DNA from: Thiobacillus sp. 63-78
GTDB lineage: Bacteria > Pseudomonadota > Gammaproteobacteria > Burkholderiales > Thiobacillaceae
Assembly: GCA_001899765.1 (NCBI GenBank)
Contig: MKWM01000044.1
Coordinates: 1 to 64,000, forward strand
Direction of reading: 5' to 3'
DNA length: 64,000 nucleotides
A program made the translations under genes and the position numbers. Below, one piece after another: positions 45,775 through 58,331 of the stretch. Below the pieces are notes generated by a model. It did no database searches. It was not told where the DNA came from and worked only from the letters and a program-made list of their open reading frames with translations. Every line of letters begins with the position of its first letter. Positions within the stretch are counted from its first letter, which is position 1.

Positions 45775-46153
45775 GGCAACTCCCTGGCAGAAGGATTCGG
45801 CGGGAAGAACAGGGCATCCGGGTGCGTGCCCGGGATGCGTGCGGCGGGCACGGGTGCGGCCCCGGCTATCGCATGATGGTGCGCAGGCATCATGATACCC
45901 TGTGGCCATGGCTGCCCGTTCGTCATGCCATACGGGCGGGAACGCGCGTCAGCGCAGGCCGTCCCCGCGAATCGGCCAGACCCGACGCACACAGACAAAC
46001 AGGAGCCGCGTTCTGGCGTGAATCTGATTGGCAGCCGCCTCATGCACCTCATGCAGAATCCCTTACCCCCCTGGATTTCGTTGCGCGCCCGCCTCGCCGC
46101 GACCGGCCTGACGCGGGCCGACGGTCTGCTGGCCAGCCTGTTCCGCCACCGGT
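45775..46153. other. 379-bp region between the stress protein and ATPase genes
   Basis: Probably a divergent promoter region. It contains one weak small open frame: GTG at 46018 (AGGAG at 46001-46005) to the stop at 46164, 48 codons, overlapping the ATPase start by 11 bp. No clear promoter or riboswitch was recognised. Confidence 0.5.
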
Positions 46154-48796
<2,643 letters not shown>

Positions 48797-48803
48797 CCCG
48801 GGA

Positions 48804-49277
48804 TCAGAGTTCCGACAGGGGCTTCTGCGCGCACTGCGTGTTGATTTCACCCATGTGCGCGATCAGCGATGCCAGATCCTGATTGAGACGGGACAGCATC
48901 TCATCCGGCAACTGTGCCAGCGCGTGCGTCAGGATGCCGGTCAACGGCTGCGGCGCCTTCCCCAGCGCTTTTTTTCCGGCGTTGGTGAGATACAGGCGGA
49001 CCACGCGCTGATCCGCGCTGTTGCGCTCGCGCCGGATCAGCCCGGCCTTCTCGATCTTGTCGAGCAGGTTGCTGGCCGTGGAGGCGTGGATCGACAAGGC
49101 CTGCGCCAGTTCGGACACCTTCATGCCCGGCGTCTGCTGCAGCGCGGACAGGGCCCAGATCTGCGCCCCGCTGACGCCGCAGGCTTTTTCCACGGCCTGG
49201 TAATGCTGGCGCACGGCGCCGAAAATCACACGGAACTGGCGCAGGGCTTCCCTGGCGGCGAGGGCATTGTGGGTCAA
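48804..49277 (-). CDS. MarR family transcriptional regulator
   Basis: A 157-residue winged-helix regulator of the MarR family. It shows SGAQIWALSALQQTPGMKVSELAQAL and the recognition region HASTASNLLDKIEKAGLIRRERNSADQRVVRLYLT. The start is TTG at 49277, with CGGAG well spaced upstream; no ATG fits. It ends 7 bp after the convergent ATPase gene and starts 44 bp after the glnE stop on the same strand, so it could be co-transcribed with glnE. The ligand and targets are unknown. Confidence 0.9.
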   Translation of the reverse strand: MTHNALAAREALRQFRVIFGAVRQHYQAVEKACGVSGAQIWALSALQQTPGMKVSELAQALSIHASTASNLLDKIEKAGLIRRERNSADQRVVRLYLTNAGKKALGKAPQPLTGILTHALAQLPDEMLSRLNQDLASLIAHMGEINTQCAQKPLSEL

Positions 49278-49321
49278 GAGGCGATCTCCGGGTACGGAAA
49301 AGGGGTAATCATGGCAGGAAT

Positions 49322-52015
49322 TCAGACGGCCGTGCCCATCACCTGCGCCCACAGGCGGCTGACCGCATCGCGTACGGTTTCCAGCGCCTGCGCCGGCACA
49401 CGGGCGTATTCCGCGCCGCTGAGCTTGATGGCATGCTGCTGGCGACGCAGTTCGCGGTAGGCATCGGCGGCGGCCTGGGCCAGATCGTGCGGGAGCAGGC
49501 CGGCCCCCCCCGCACGCCGCAGCAGCGCGATATTGCCGACGTTGTCGGCGAGCTCGGGATGGCTGGCGCAATGCCGCAGCACCAGGTACTGCACGCAGAA
49601 TTCGACGTCGACGATGCCGCCGTGGTCGTGCTTCAGATCGAACAGCGTGCTGTCGTTGACGTGGCCGGCGCGCATTTTTTCACGCATCGCCAGCACCGCG
49701 TCGCGCAGTGCGGCGGCGTCGCGCCGGGCCCCCAGCACGTCGCGGCGCAAAGCCTCGAAGGTCGCGCCGATCGCCGTGTCGCCGCACACGAAGCGGGCAC
49801 GCGTCAGCGCCTGATGTTCCCAGACCCAGGCGTGATGCAGCTGGTAGTCGCGGAAGGCCTCGGTCGAACTCACCAGCAGGCCGGATGCACCGTCCGGGCG
49901 CAGCCGCAGATCGGTTTCATACAGGATGCCGGTTGCCGTCACCGTGCCCAGCCAGGTGTTGATGCGCTGCGCCAGCCGCGCGTAGATTTCCTGCGCACGC
50001 TCGTCGGTGTCGTCGTGGAGGAACACCAGATCGAGATCGGAGGCATAGCCGAGTTCCTTGCCGCCAAGCTTGCCGTAACCGATGACGGCGAAGCGCGGTA
50101 CGTCGCGATGGCGTGTTTTCAGACCGGCCCAGCAGCGTGCCAGGGTTTCGTTCAGGAGCGTGTCCGCCAGACAGGACAGATGGTCGGACAGCGCTTCCAG
50201 CGTCAGGCGGCCGGCCACGTCCTGTGCGAGAAGACGCAGCGTCTGCACCTGCTTGAAGCGGCGCAAGGCGTCGAGTTGGGATTCGGTGTCGCCGGGGTGG
50301 GCATCGAGTTCGTCGCGCAGCTGGCGGGCGAGCTGTGCCCAGTCCGGCACGCTCATCAGATGCTGCGGCGCAATCAGCTCGTCCAGCAGTTGCGGCTGCC
50401 GCGTGATCATCTGCGCGGCCCATGGGCTCGCCGCCAGCAGGCGTACCAGCTGGCGCAGCGCCGCCGGATATTCGGCCAGCAGCGCGAGATAGGTGGCGCG
50501 CCGCGAAATGGACTGGATGAGTGCGGCGAAGCGTTCCAGCGTGACCGCCGGATCGGCCTGGCCGCCGATGACTTCGAGCGCGGGGGGCAGCAGCGCATTG
50601 AGCCGGAGCTGCGTCGATTCGGGCAGCCGCGCGGCGTGCTGGCGCAAGGCATCGAGCGTGGCGAGTACGCGCGGCGGGTCGTCGTAGCCGGCATTTTCCA
50701 GCAGCGCCTGGATGCTGTCGGCGTCGGCGCTGCCCCCGCATACGGCGGTGAGCGGATGGCTGTTCTGGTCGGTCTGCGGCGCGGCGAACACCTGCTCGAA
50801 ATGGCGCGTGACGCGATGCCGATGGCGGCCGAGCGTAGTCTGCAGAGTCGCGTAGTCGGGGACGCCCATCGCCTCGGCGAGCATCGCCTGCGACTCGGCG
50901 TCGTCCGGCAGCAACTGGGTTTGCGCGTCGTCGAGATACTGGATGCGGTGTTCCAGCCGCCGTAAAAAATCGTAGGCGGCGGCGAGTTCCTGCTGTGCAT
51001 CCGGTGCCATCAGGCCGGTTTTCACCAGCGCGTCCAGCACGGCCAATGTCGGTTGCTGCTGCAACGCGGCGATCTGGCCGCCACGGATGAGCTGGAATAC
51101 CTGCGCGGTGAATTCGATTTCGCGGATGCCACCCGGTCCCAGCTTGATGTTGTGCGCCATTTCGCGGCGCGCGACTTCGCGGCGGATCTGCACGTGCAGG
51201 TCGCGGATGGCGGCGAACGCACCGAAGTCGAGGTATTTGCGAAACACGAACGGCCGCACGATCTGCATCAGCTCGTCGTGACGGCTGCCGGTGAGCGGAC
51301 GTGCCTTGATCCAGGCGTAGCGCTCCCACGGCCGCCCCTGTGCGACCAGATAGTCTTCCAGCATCGCAAAGCCCATTGCGAACGGGCCGGACTCGCCCCA
51401 CGGACGCAGTCGCAGATCGACGCGGAACACGTAGCCGTCGGCGGTGTTCTCCCCCAGCGCGGCGGCGAGCTTGCGTCCGAGCCGGACGAAGAATTCGTGG
51501 TTGGATAGCGGGCGGATCGGGGCAGTCGCGTCGTCGGCCGCCGTCTCGCCCTCCTCGGGGTACAGATAGATGAGATCGATGTCGGACGACACATTGAGTT
51601 CGCCACCGCCAAGTTTGCCCATGCCGACCACGACCATCCGCAGTGGCGTGCCGAGCTCGTCGCGCGGTTCGCCATGGCGCGCCGCCAGCGCCGCGTGATG
51701 AAAGTCGAGTGCGCTTTCAATGCAAATCCCGGCCAGCGTACTGTAGGTGGCCATCACCTCGGCCAGGTCAGCCTGACCGGCCAGATCGCGCGCGGTAGCC
51801 ACCAGCCACACCCGCTGGCGCAGCTGCCGCAAACGTTGGTGCAGCGCGACTTCGTCCAGGCATGCGGGTTCGGTGAGAAAAGCCTGCATGGCCACCCGGC
51901 CGAAGGCCTGGTCAAGCTGGCCGGCTGCGGTCTCCGCCAGATCCGGCTGCGCCGCCAGCAGGCGACGCCCATAACGCGAACAGCGGGCAACGCGTTCAAG
52001 TGCGGGATGGTTCAT
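49322..52015 (-). CDS. glnE: Bifunctional glutamine synthetase adenylyltransferase / adenylyl-removing enzyme
   Basis: GlnE adenylylates and deadenylylates glutamine synthetase in response to PII. The 897-residue protein has two nucleotidyltransferase halves: the N-terminal adenylyl-removing domain with [20 protein letters not shown] (about 137) and the C-terminal adenylyltransferase domain with [20 protein letters not shown] (about 650). The domains are separated by a helical linker. Length fits the family. The ATG gives [16 protein letters not shown]. It is divergent from acs with a 53-bp gap. Confidence 0.96.
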   Translation of the reverse strand: MNHPALERVARCSRYGRRLLAAQPDLAETAAGQLDQAFGRVAMQAFLTEPACLDEVALHQRLRQLRQRVWLVATARDLAGQADLAEVMATYSTLAGICIESALDFHHAALAARHGEPRDELGTPLRMVVVGMGKLGGGELNVSSDIDLIYLYPEEGETAADDATAPIRPLSNHEFFVRLGRKLAAALGENTADGYVFRVDLRLRPWGESGPFAMGFAMLEDYLVAQGRPWERYAWIKARPLTGSRHDELMQIVRPFVFRKYLDFGAFAAIRDLHVQIRREVARREMAHNIKLGPGGIREIEFTAQVFQLIRGGQIAALQQQPTLAVLDALVKTGLMAPDAQQELAAAYDFLRRLEHRIQYLDDAQTQLLPDDAESQAMLAEAMGVPDYATLQTTLGRHRHRVTRHFEQVFAAPQTDQNSHPLTAVCGGSADADSIQALLENAGYDDPPRVLATLDALRQHAARLPESTQLRLNALLPPALEVIGGQADPAVTLERFAALIQSISRRATYLALLAEYPAALRQLVRLLAASPWAAQMITRQPQLLDELIAPQHLMSVPDWAQLARQLRDELDAHPGDTESQLDALRRFKQVQTLRLLAQDVAGRLTLEALSDHLSCLADTLLNETLARCWAGLKTRHRDVPRFAVIGYGKLGGKELGYASDLDLVFLHDDTDERAQEIYARLAQRINTWLGTVTATGILYETDLRLRPDGASGLLVSSTEAFRDYQLHHAWVWEHQALTRARFVCGDTAIGATFEALRRDVLGARRDAAALRDAVLAMREKMRAGHVNDSTLFDLKHDHGGIVDVEFCVQYLVLRHCASHPELADNVGNIALLRRAGGAGLLPHDLAQAAADAYRELRRQQHAIKLSGAEYARVPAQALETVRDAVSRLWAQVMGTAV

Positions 52016-52068
52016 GGCTTGGATTAGAATCTGCAATCATCGCAACAGATTATCAGTGGAGAGACCGT

Positions 52069-54036
<1,968 letters not shown>

Positions 54037-54105
54037 TGCCGGTCTGGCTGTGCCAGGCATGGCCCGTTGCAAAGCGTGAATGATTTTTACCCCGAAAGGA
54101 ACGTG

Positions 54106-54495
54106 ATGTCGCACTACCACGCCGTCGTCTGGCTCGACCACAATGAAGCCCGCGTCATGCACGTCAGTCCGGCTGACGTCGAGAAATCGGTCGTCCATCC
54201 GGCCAATCCTCCGCGCCACCTGCAGCGCAAGCGCGGCTCCGTGAGCGGCAGCCGCCAGCCCGAAGACCAGCAGTACTACCATGAAGTCGTGGAAGCCCTG
54301 GCCGGAGCCGGGGAAATCCTGATCGTCGGTCCCGGCCACGCCAAGCTCGAACTGATCAAGCATATCCATGCGCACGATCACGGTGTTGTCGACAAGGTGG
54401 TCGGCGTCGAAACCGTCGACCATCCAGGCGACGGCCAGCTGGTGGCCTTTGCCCGCAAGTACTTCGTGGCCAAGGACAGAATGCTGTCGCAGTGA
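54106..54495 (+). CDS. Small protein of the translational machinery / release-factor-like family
   Basis: A 129-residue protein beginning MSHYHAVVWLDHNEARVMHV and containing YYHEVVEALAGAGEILIVGPG and AKLELIKHI. This pattern resembles the C-terminal domain of archaeo-eukaryotic release factor eRF1, and bacterial relatives are annotated as translational machinery proteins. The active role is unproven. It has AAAGGAA before the ATG and is followed by two strong hairpins. Confidence 0.75.
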   Translation: MSHYHAVVWLDHNEARVMHVSPADVEKSVVHPANPPRHLQRKRGSVSGSRQPEDQQYYHEVVEALAGAGEILIVGPGHAKLELIKHIHAHDHGVVDKVVGVETVDHPGDGQLVAFARKYFVAKDRMLSQ

Positions 54496-54497
54496 TC

Positions 54498-54559
54498 AAC
54501 GCTGCCTTCCGGCACGGGATGGCAGCGTTGTCGGGAAGCACCCTGCGGGGTGCTTTTTT
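54498..54559 (+). terminator. Tandem terminator hairpins
   Basis: First stem: 54498-54506 with 54521-54529, 9 bp perfect. Second: 54536-54543 with 54548-54555, 8 bp perfect with a 4-base loop, followed by a T-run to 54559. This is a convincing intrinsic terminator for the upstream gene. Confidence 0.88.
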
Positions 54560-54794
54560 GTCGGATTTTTTTACATCCGCGAGCGGGGCTCTTTTGAGGC
54601 TGCCGCAGGCTGCGGAGGATTGTTTTTAAATAACAGTATCTTGGATGCTGCCGCAGGCGACTGGGTTTGGGCGGTTCATTTTTTGCTTGGAGGGGCTTGG
54701 CAAGGCGCCTGGTTGATTCACCGGGAAATGGTGTGCGCTTCGCTGGCCGAAAAAATAAATAATCGATACGAAATACACATTGTGAGGAGAGACA
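54560..54794 (+). promoter_or_regulatory. Long leader of the PEP-CTERM gene with a possible sigma-54 promoter
   Basis: The 235-bp stretch is more A/T-rich than its surroundings. It contains a 12-bp direct repeat (GCTGCCGCAGGC at 54599-54610 and 54647-54658). It also has a GG-N10-GC arrangement (GG 54673-54674, GC 54685-54686, with TTGCT), the minimal spacing of a sigma-54 promoter; the -24 element otherwise matches poorly. A GAGGAGAG ribosome site precedes the ATG. Confidence 0.35.
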
Positions 54795-55442
54795 ATGAAG
54801 GCGATTCAATTTCCCTGTGCCCTTGCGGCGCTGTCTGTGGTGGCGGCCTTTTCGTCAGTGCCTGCGCAGGCTGTGTCCACCTCCTATTACCTTGATCAAT
54901 CGAATATAAGTTCTCTCCCAGGCGGTACCAGTTATCTGAAAGTCGATATCACCAGCACGGTAGCTGGAACCGCAAGCTTCTCCGTCACCCCCGTGTACGC
55001 CTTCACGCAACTTTCGAACTTTGGCATACAGGCATTCGGATTCAATTTTTCCGGCGCCAACCTGAGTGCCATCACAACGGGTGATTTCTCGTTGCCCAGC
55101 GGCTGGACGGCAGGCTTGCCGCCACCCAGCGCCATGGACGGATTCGGGAAATATGATTTTACGGTCCAGACTACCGGCAGCGGCCGGCTGAATCCCTTGA
55201 CCTTCACCGTCACCGGCCTGGGAGGCGCGACATCGGCTGACACGCTCGGTTATTTCGCCAAGCTGTCGAGTGGCGGGGGCACCCATGAATTTTTCGCGGT
55301 GCATTTAGCCGATTTCCAGTCCGGCAGTGATACGAGTGCTTATTTCGCCGGATCGGCCCCGGTTCCCGAACCCGAAACCTACGCCATGCTGCTGGCCGGT
55401 TTGGGTCTGGTCGGATTTGCCGCACGTCGCAAACGGGACTGA
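54795..55442 (+). CDS. PEP-CTERM sorting domain protein
   Basis: A 215-residue exported protein. A signal peptide (about 1-26, ending PAQA) precedes a Ser/Thr/Gly-rich, beta-strand-like body. The end is a PEP-CTERM signal (VPEPETYAMLLAGLGLVGFA followed by ARRKRD). Such proteins are processed by an exosortase/XrtA system, usually with exopolysaccharide; no exosortase is in this window. A/T use is higher than in neighbours. Function of the body is unknown. Confidence 0.92.
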   Translation: MKAIQFPCALAALSVVAAFSSVPAQAVSTSYYLDQSNISSLPGGTSYLKVDITSTVAGTASFSVTPVYAFTQLSNFGIQAFGFNFSGANLSAITTGDFSLPSGWTAGLPPPSAMDGFGKYDFTVQTTGSGRLNPLTFTVTGLGGATSADTLGYFAKLSSGGGTHEFFAVHLADFQSGSDTSAYFAGSAPVPEPETYAMLLAGLGLVGFAARRKRD

Positions 55443-55460
55443 TCAGTTCAAGCCTGCGGA

Positions 55461-55490
55461 AAAAAAGCGCTGCATGGTCGGCGCTTTTTT
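55461..55490. terminator. Bidirectional terminator
   Basis: The arms AAAAAAGCGC (55461-55470) and GCGCTTTTTT (55481-55490) form a 10-bp stem with a 10-base loop and T-runs in both directions, between the convergent PEP-CTERM and FMN reductase genes. Confidence 0.88.
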
Positions 55491-55493
55491 GTG

Positions 55494-56063
55494 CTAGCTG
55501 CGGGAGAGCACCGTGGTGGTCTTCACCAGTTCCACCACCAGCGTGTGCAGCCGCGCGGGCGATTTCAGCGCCCCGTTTTCGGGGTCGAACGCGGTATCGG
55601 CATGCGCCAGCGAAAACTGGCCGGGCAGCACCAGCACGCCCAGCGTGTTGAGAACCTGCCGCAGGTGCGGCAGCATGCGCATGCCGCCGAAGGTGCCCGG
55701 CGTGGCGGCGAGGAGCGCGGCGACCTTGTTCTGATAGGGCACCAGACCCGATTCGCCCTGCCATTCGCGTGATACCCAGTCGAGCGTGTTCTTCAGCAGC
55801 GGCGGGATCGAGCTGTTGTATTCGGGGCTGGCGATCAGCAGGGCATCGTGCGCCTTGAACAGCGCTTTGAGCCGCTGGGCGTTGGCGGGCAGGCCGTCGC
55901 GCTCCTCCAGATTCTCATCCATGAGCGGCAGCGGATAGTCCGCCAGATCAATCAGGGTGACATTGCCGCCCGCGGCACGGGTCGCGTCCACGGCGATCCG
56001 GATGAGTTTCCGGTTCCATGAATCGCGGCGGAGGCTGCCGGCAAAAGCGAGAATCCTGGGCAT
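55494..56063 (-). CDS. NADPH-dependent FMN reductase family protein
   Basis: A 189-residue flavodoxin-fold protein. MPRILAFAGSLRRDSWNRKL is the FMN phosphate-binding loop and SPEYNSSIPPLLKNTLDWVSR the second flavin contact typical of NADPH-dependent FMN/quinone/chromate reductases. GTFGGMRMLPHLRQVL follows. The start ATG is chosen over an upstream one 16 codons earlier because it gives the standard N-terminus. Its substrate (flavin, quinone or azo compound) is not determined. It lies after the pirin gene on the same strand. Confidence 0.92.
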   Translation of the reverse strand: MPRILAFAGSLRRDSWNRKLIRIAVDATRAAGGNVTLIDLADYPLPLMDENLEERDGLPANAQRLKALFKAHDALLIASPEYNSSIPPLLKNTLDWVSREWQGESGLVPYQNKVAALLAATPGTFGGMRMLPHLRQVLNTLGVLVLPGQFSLAHADTAFDPENGALKSPARLHTLVVELVKTTTVLSRS

Positions 56064-56132
56064 GGCCTGTCCTTGCGTCGAAAAATGAGTGATTGTATCG
56101 GGGTCGGCCACCCGGTTGAAACCGCCGCAGGT

Positions 56133-56831
56133 TCAAGGAAGATCGAAGACGATCAGTTCGCTGGGTTCCAGCGCCTCGACCTCGATCCCCGATTCGAAGC
56201 GGATCGCCACGGCATCTCCGGCTTCCAGCGGATAGCCCCGGACCTTGACCCGGCCGGTTGCAATGTGCAGCCAGACGCGCCGCCCCGGGGCCACCTCCAG
56301 CGTAACGCGATCACCCGCCGCCAGCCGGCCGGCGTGGATGGCGGCATCCTGATGGATCGTCACCGAACCGTCGCGGCCGTCGTTCGAGGCGATCAGGCGC
56401 AACCGGCCCTGCAGGCTTTCGGGAGCGAAGGCGATCTGTTCATAACCCGGTTCGAGGCCGTAGGTGTCCGGCTCGATCCAGATCTGCAGCAGATGCACCG
56501 GTTCGCTGGCCGAGGCGTTGTATTCGCTGTGGGCGATGCCGTGCCCGGCGCGCATGCGCTGCAATTCACCGGGGCGGATCACGCCGCCGTTGCCGAGCGA
56601 ATCCTTGTGTTCGAGCGCGCCCGCCAGCACCCAGGTGACGATTTCCATGTCCTGGTGGCTGTGCGTCGGGAAGCCCGCACCCGGCGCGATGCGGTCGTCG
56701 TTGATCACGCGCAGCGGGCCGAACCCCATCCAGTTGGGGTCGCGATAGTTCGAAAACGAGAAGGTGTGAAAGCTGTCGAGCCAGCCATGATGGGCGTGGC
56801 CACGTTCGGATGATTTGCGTACGGTCAGCAT
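56133..56831 (-). CDS. Pirin family protein (YhaK/YhhW-type)
   Basis: A 232-residue bicupin. The N-terminal cupin has the metal-binding GFPTHSHQDMEIVTWVLAG and the later GHGIAHSEYN histidine/glutamate set. MLTVRKSSERGHAHHGWLDSFHTFSF is the pirin N-terminus. Some members have quercetinase activity and others act as redox-sensing cofactors; which applies here is unknown. A well-spaced promoter (-35 at 56896-56901, -10 at 56873-56878) precedes it, and a LysR gene is divergent, so LysR control is likely. Confidence 0.94.
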   Translation of the reverse strand: MLTVRKSSERGHAHHGWLDSFHTFSFSNYRDPNWMGFGPLRVINDDRIAPGAGFPTHSHQDMEIVTWVLAGALEHKDSLGNGGVIRPGELQRMRAGHGIAHSEYNASASEPVHLLQIWIEPDTYGLEPGYEQIAFAPESLQGRLRLIASNDGRDGSVTIHQDAAIHAGRLAAGDRVTLEVAPGRRVWLHIATGRVKVRGYPLEAGDAVAIRFESGIEVEALEPSELIVFDLP

Positions 56832-56872
56832 GATGCGCTCCTTTTTCTCTGGTTTGTTCAGGCGATGGGATG

Positions 56873-56938
56873 ACTATAGGCGTGGTTTTCCGCGAGTAAA
56901 ACCGGCACAATTCGATCAACTCATTCGAATTTCTCGAA
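56873..56938 (-). promoter_or_regulatory. Pirin promoter and candidate LysR sites
   Basis: On the minus strand a -35 TTTTAC (56896-56901) and a -10 TATAGT (56873-56878) are separated by 17 bp. Just upstream are three TTCGA-type elements: TTCGA 56911-56915, the palindrome ATTCGAAT 56923-56930 and TCGAA 56934-56938, directly before the lysR ATG. The spacing suits LysR control of pirin together with autorepression. Confidence 0.5.
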
Positions 56939-56939
56939 C

Positions 56940-57845
56940 ATGCCGCTGACCCTGGAGGCGCTGTCCATCCTCGACGCCATCGACCGCAGGGGTTCGTTCG
57001 CCCGTGCGGCCGAGGAACTGGGACGGGCGCCGTCCTCGCTGACCTATGCCGTGCAGCAGATCGAGGCCGAGCTCGATGCGCTGCTGTTCGACCGTTCCGG
57101 CCATCGTGCGCGCTTCACGCCGGCGGGGCGCCTGCTGCTGGAGGAAGGGCGGGCGCTGCTGGGGGCGGCGCATGCACTGGAGAACAAGACACGGCAGCTG
57201 GCAGGGGGGTGGGAGCCGCAGTTCACCCTGGCGGTGGAAGGCATTCTCCCCGTCGATCCGCTGCTGCCGGTGCTGGAGGCGTTCTATCGTCTGGGCCGGG
57301 CGACCACAATCAGGCTGCGCCACGAAGTGCTGGCGGGCGGCTGGGACGCGCTCGCATCCGGTTGTGCCGACCTGGCGATCGCGGGGGGTGAGGCACCTGC
57401 CGGCAGCGGCCTTCGCAGCCGCGTGCTGGGCAGGATCGAATTCGTATTCTGCGTGGCGCCGCAGCATCCGCTCGCGGGCCGCGAAAAACCCCTCACCCAG
57501 GCCGACATCGCGGGCCATCGCGCGGTGGTGATCGCCGATACCGCGCGCAATCTGCCATTGCGCAGCGCGGGCTGGCTGATGCAACAATCACGCCTGACCC
57601 TGGCCGATCTGCCGAGCAAGCTGGCCGCCCAGCAGGCCGGACTGGGCGTGGGCTCGCTGCCGCGCTGGCTGGCCGAGCGCGAGATGGCGGCCGGCCGTCT
57701 GGTGCGTTGCGAGTGGGAGGGGGGCAATCCGCGCGAGACCCTGCATCTGGCCTGGCGCAGCGGCGAAGCGGGGCGGGCGCTCGACTGGTTCATGCGGACG
57801 CTGGCCAGGCCCGATGTGTTTGCGGGAGTGATCGATGCCGGCTGA
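56940..57845 (+). CDS. LysR family transcriptional regulator
   Basis: A 301-residue LysR-type regulator with the N-terminal helix-turn-helix (ILDAIDRRGSFARAAEELGRAPSSLTYAVQQIEAEL, in two parts) and a C-terminal effector-binding domain. Close relatives are often found divergent from pirin genes. No ribosome site precedes the ATG, so the message may be leaderless or weakly translated. It overlaps hslR by 11 bp. Confidence 0.94.
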   Translation: MPLTLEALSILDAIDRRGSFARAAEELGRAPSSLTYAVQQIEAELDALLFDRSGHRARFTPAGRLLLEEGRALLGAAHALENKTRQLAGGWEPQFTLAVEGILPVDPLLPVLEAFYRLGRATTIRLRHEVLAGGWDALASGCADLAIAGGEAPAGSGLRSRVLGRIEFVFCVAPQHPLAGREKPLTQADIAGHRAVVIADTARNLPLRSAGWLMQQSRLTLADLPSKLAAQQAGLGVGSLPRWLAEREMAAGRLVRCEWEGGNPRETLHLAWRSGEAGRALDWFMRTLARPDVFAGVIDAG

Positions 57846-58251
57846 AAAAGTACCGCCCGAGCGGATGCGGCTCGACAAGTGGTTGTGGGCTGCGCGTTTC
57901 TTCAAGACGCGCAGCCTGGCCACCCAGGCGATCGACAACGGGCGGGTGAGGCTGAACGGCGAGCGGGTCAAGCCTGCGCACGATGTCAAATCCGGCGACC
58001 GGCTGGATGTCCATATCGGTGAAGTCGACTGGACGCTGACAGTCCGGGCGCTGGCCATGCAGCGCGGGCCGGCGCCGGTGGCGCAGGCGTTGTACCAGGA
58101 GGATCCCGCCAGCCAGGTGCGCCGCCAGCGGCAGGCCAGCGACCGCAAACTGGCGGCCAATCCGGGCGCCGCCATCAAGGGGCGGCCCACCAAGCGCGAC
58201 CGGCGGCTGATTCATCGCTTCACGAGCGCTCGTCCCCGAACGGGGGAATGA
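57835..58251 (+). CDS. hslR: Ribosome-associated heat shock protein 15 (S4 domain)
   Basis: Hsp15 binds free 50S subunits carrying nascent chains and helps recycle them. The 138-residue protein has an N-terminal S4 domain (MRLDKWLWAARFFKTRSLATQ; VRLNGERVKPAHDVKSGD) and a basic C-terminal tail (ASDRKLAANPGAAIKGRPTKRDRR), matching the family. It overlaps the LysR gene by 11 bp. Confidence 0.94.
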   Translation: MPAEKVPPERMRLDKWLWAARFFKTRSLATQAIDNGRVRLNGERVKPAHDVKSGDRLDVHIGEVDWTLTVRALAMQRGPAPVAQALYQEDPASQVRRQRQASDRKLAANPGAAIKGRPTKRDRRLIHRFTSARPRTGE

Positions 58252-58331
58252 CGCCCGGAATTTAACGGGGCCTTGCCGCCGCAAAAGACGGCTAAGCGCA
58301 TAGAATCAGCGGGTCCGAGAGCCGCGATTTC

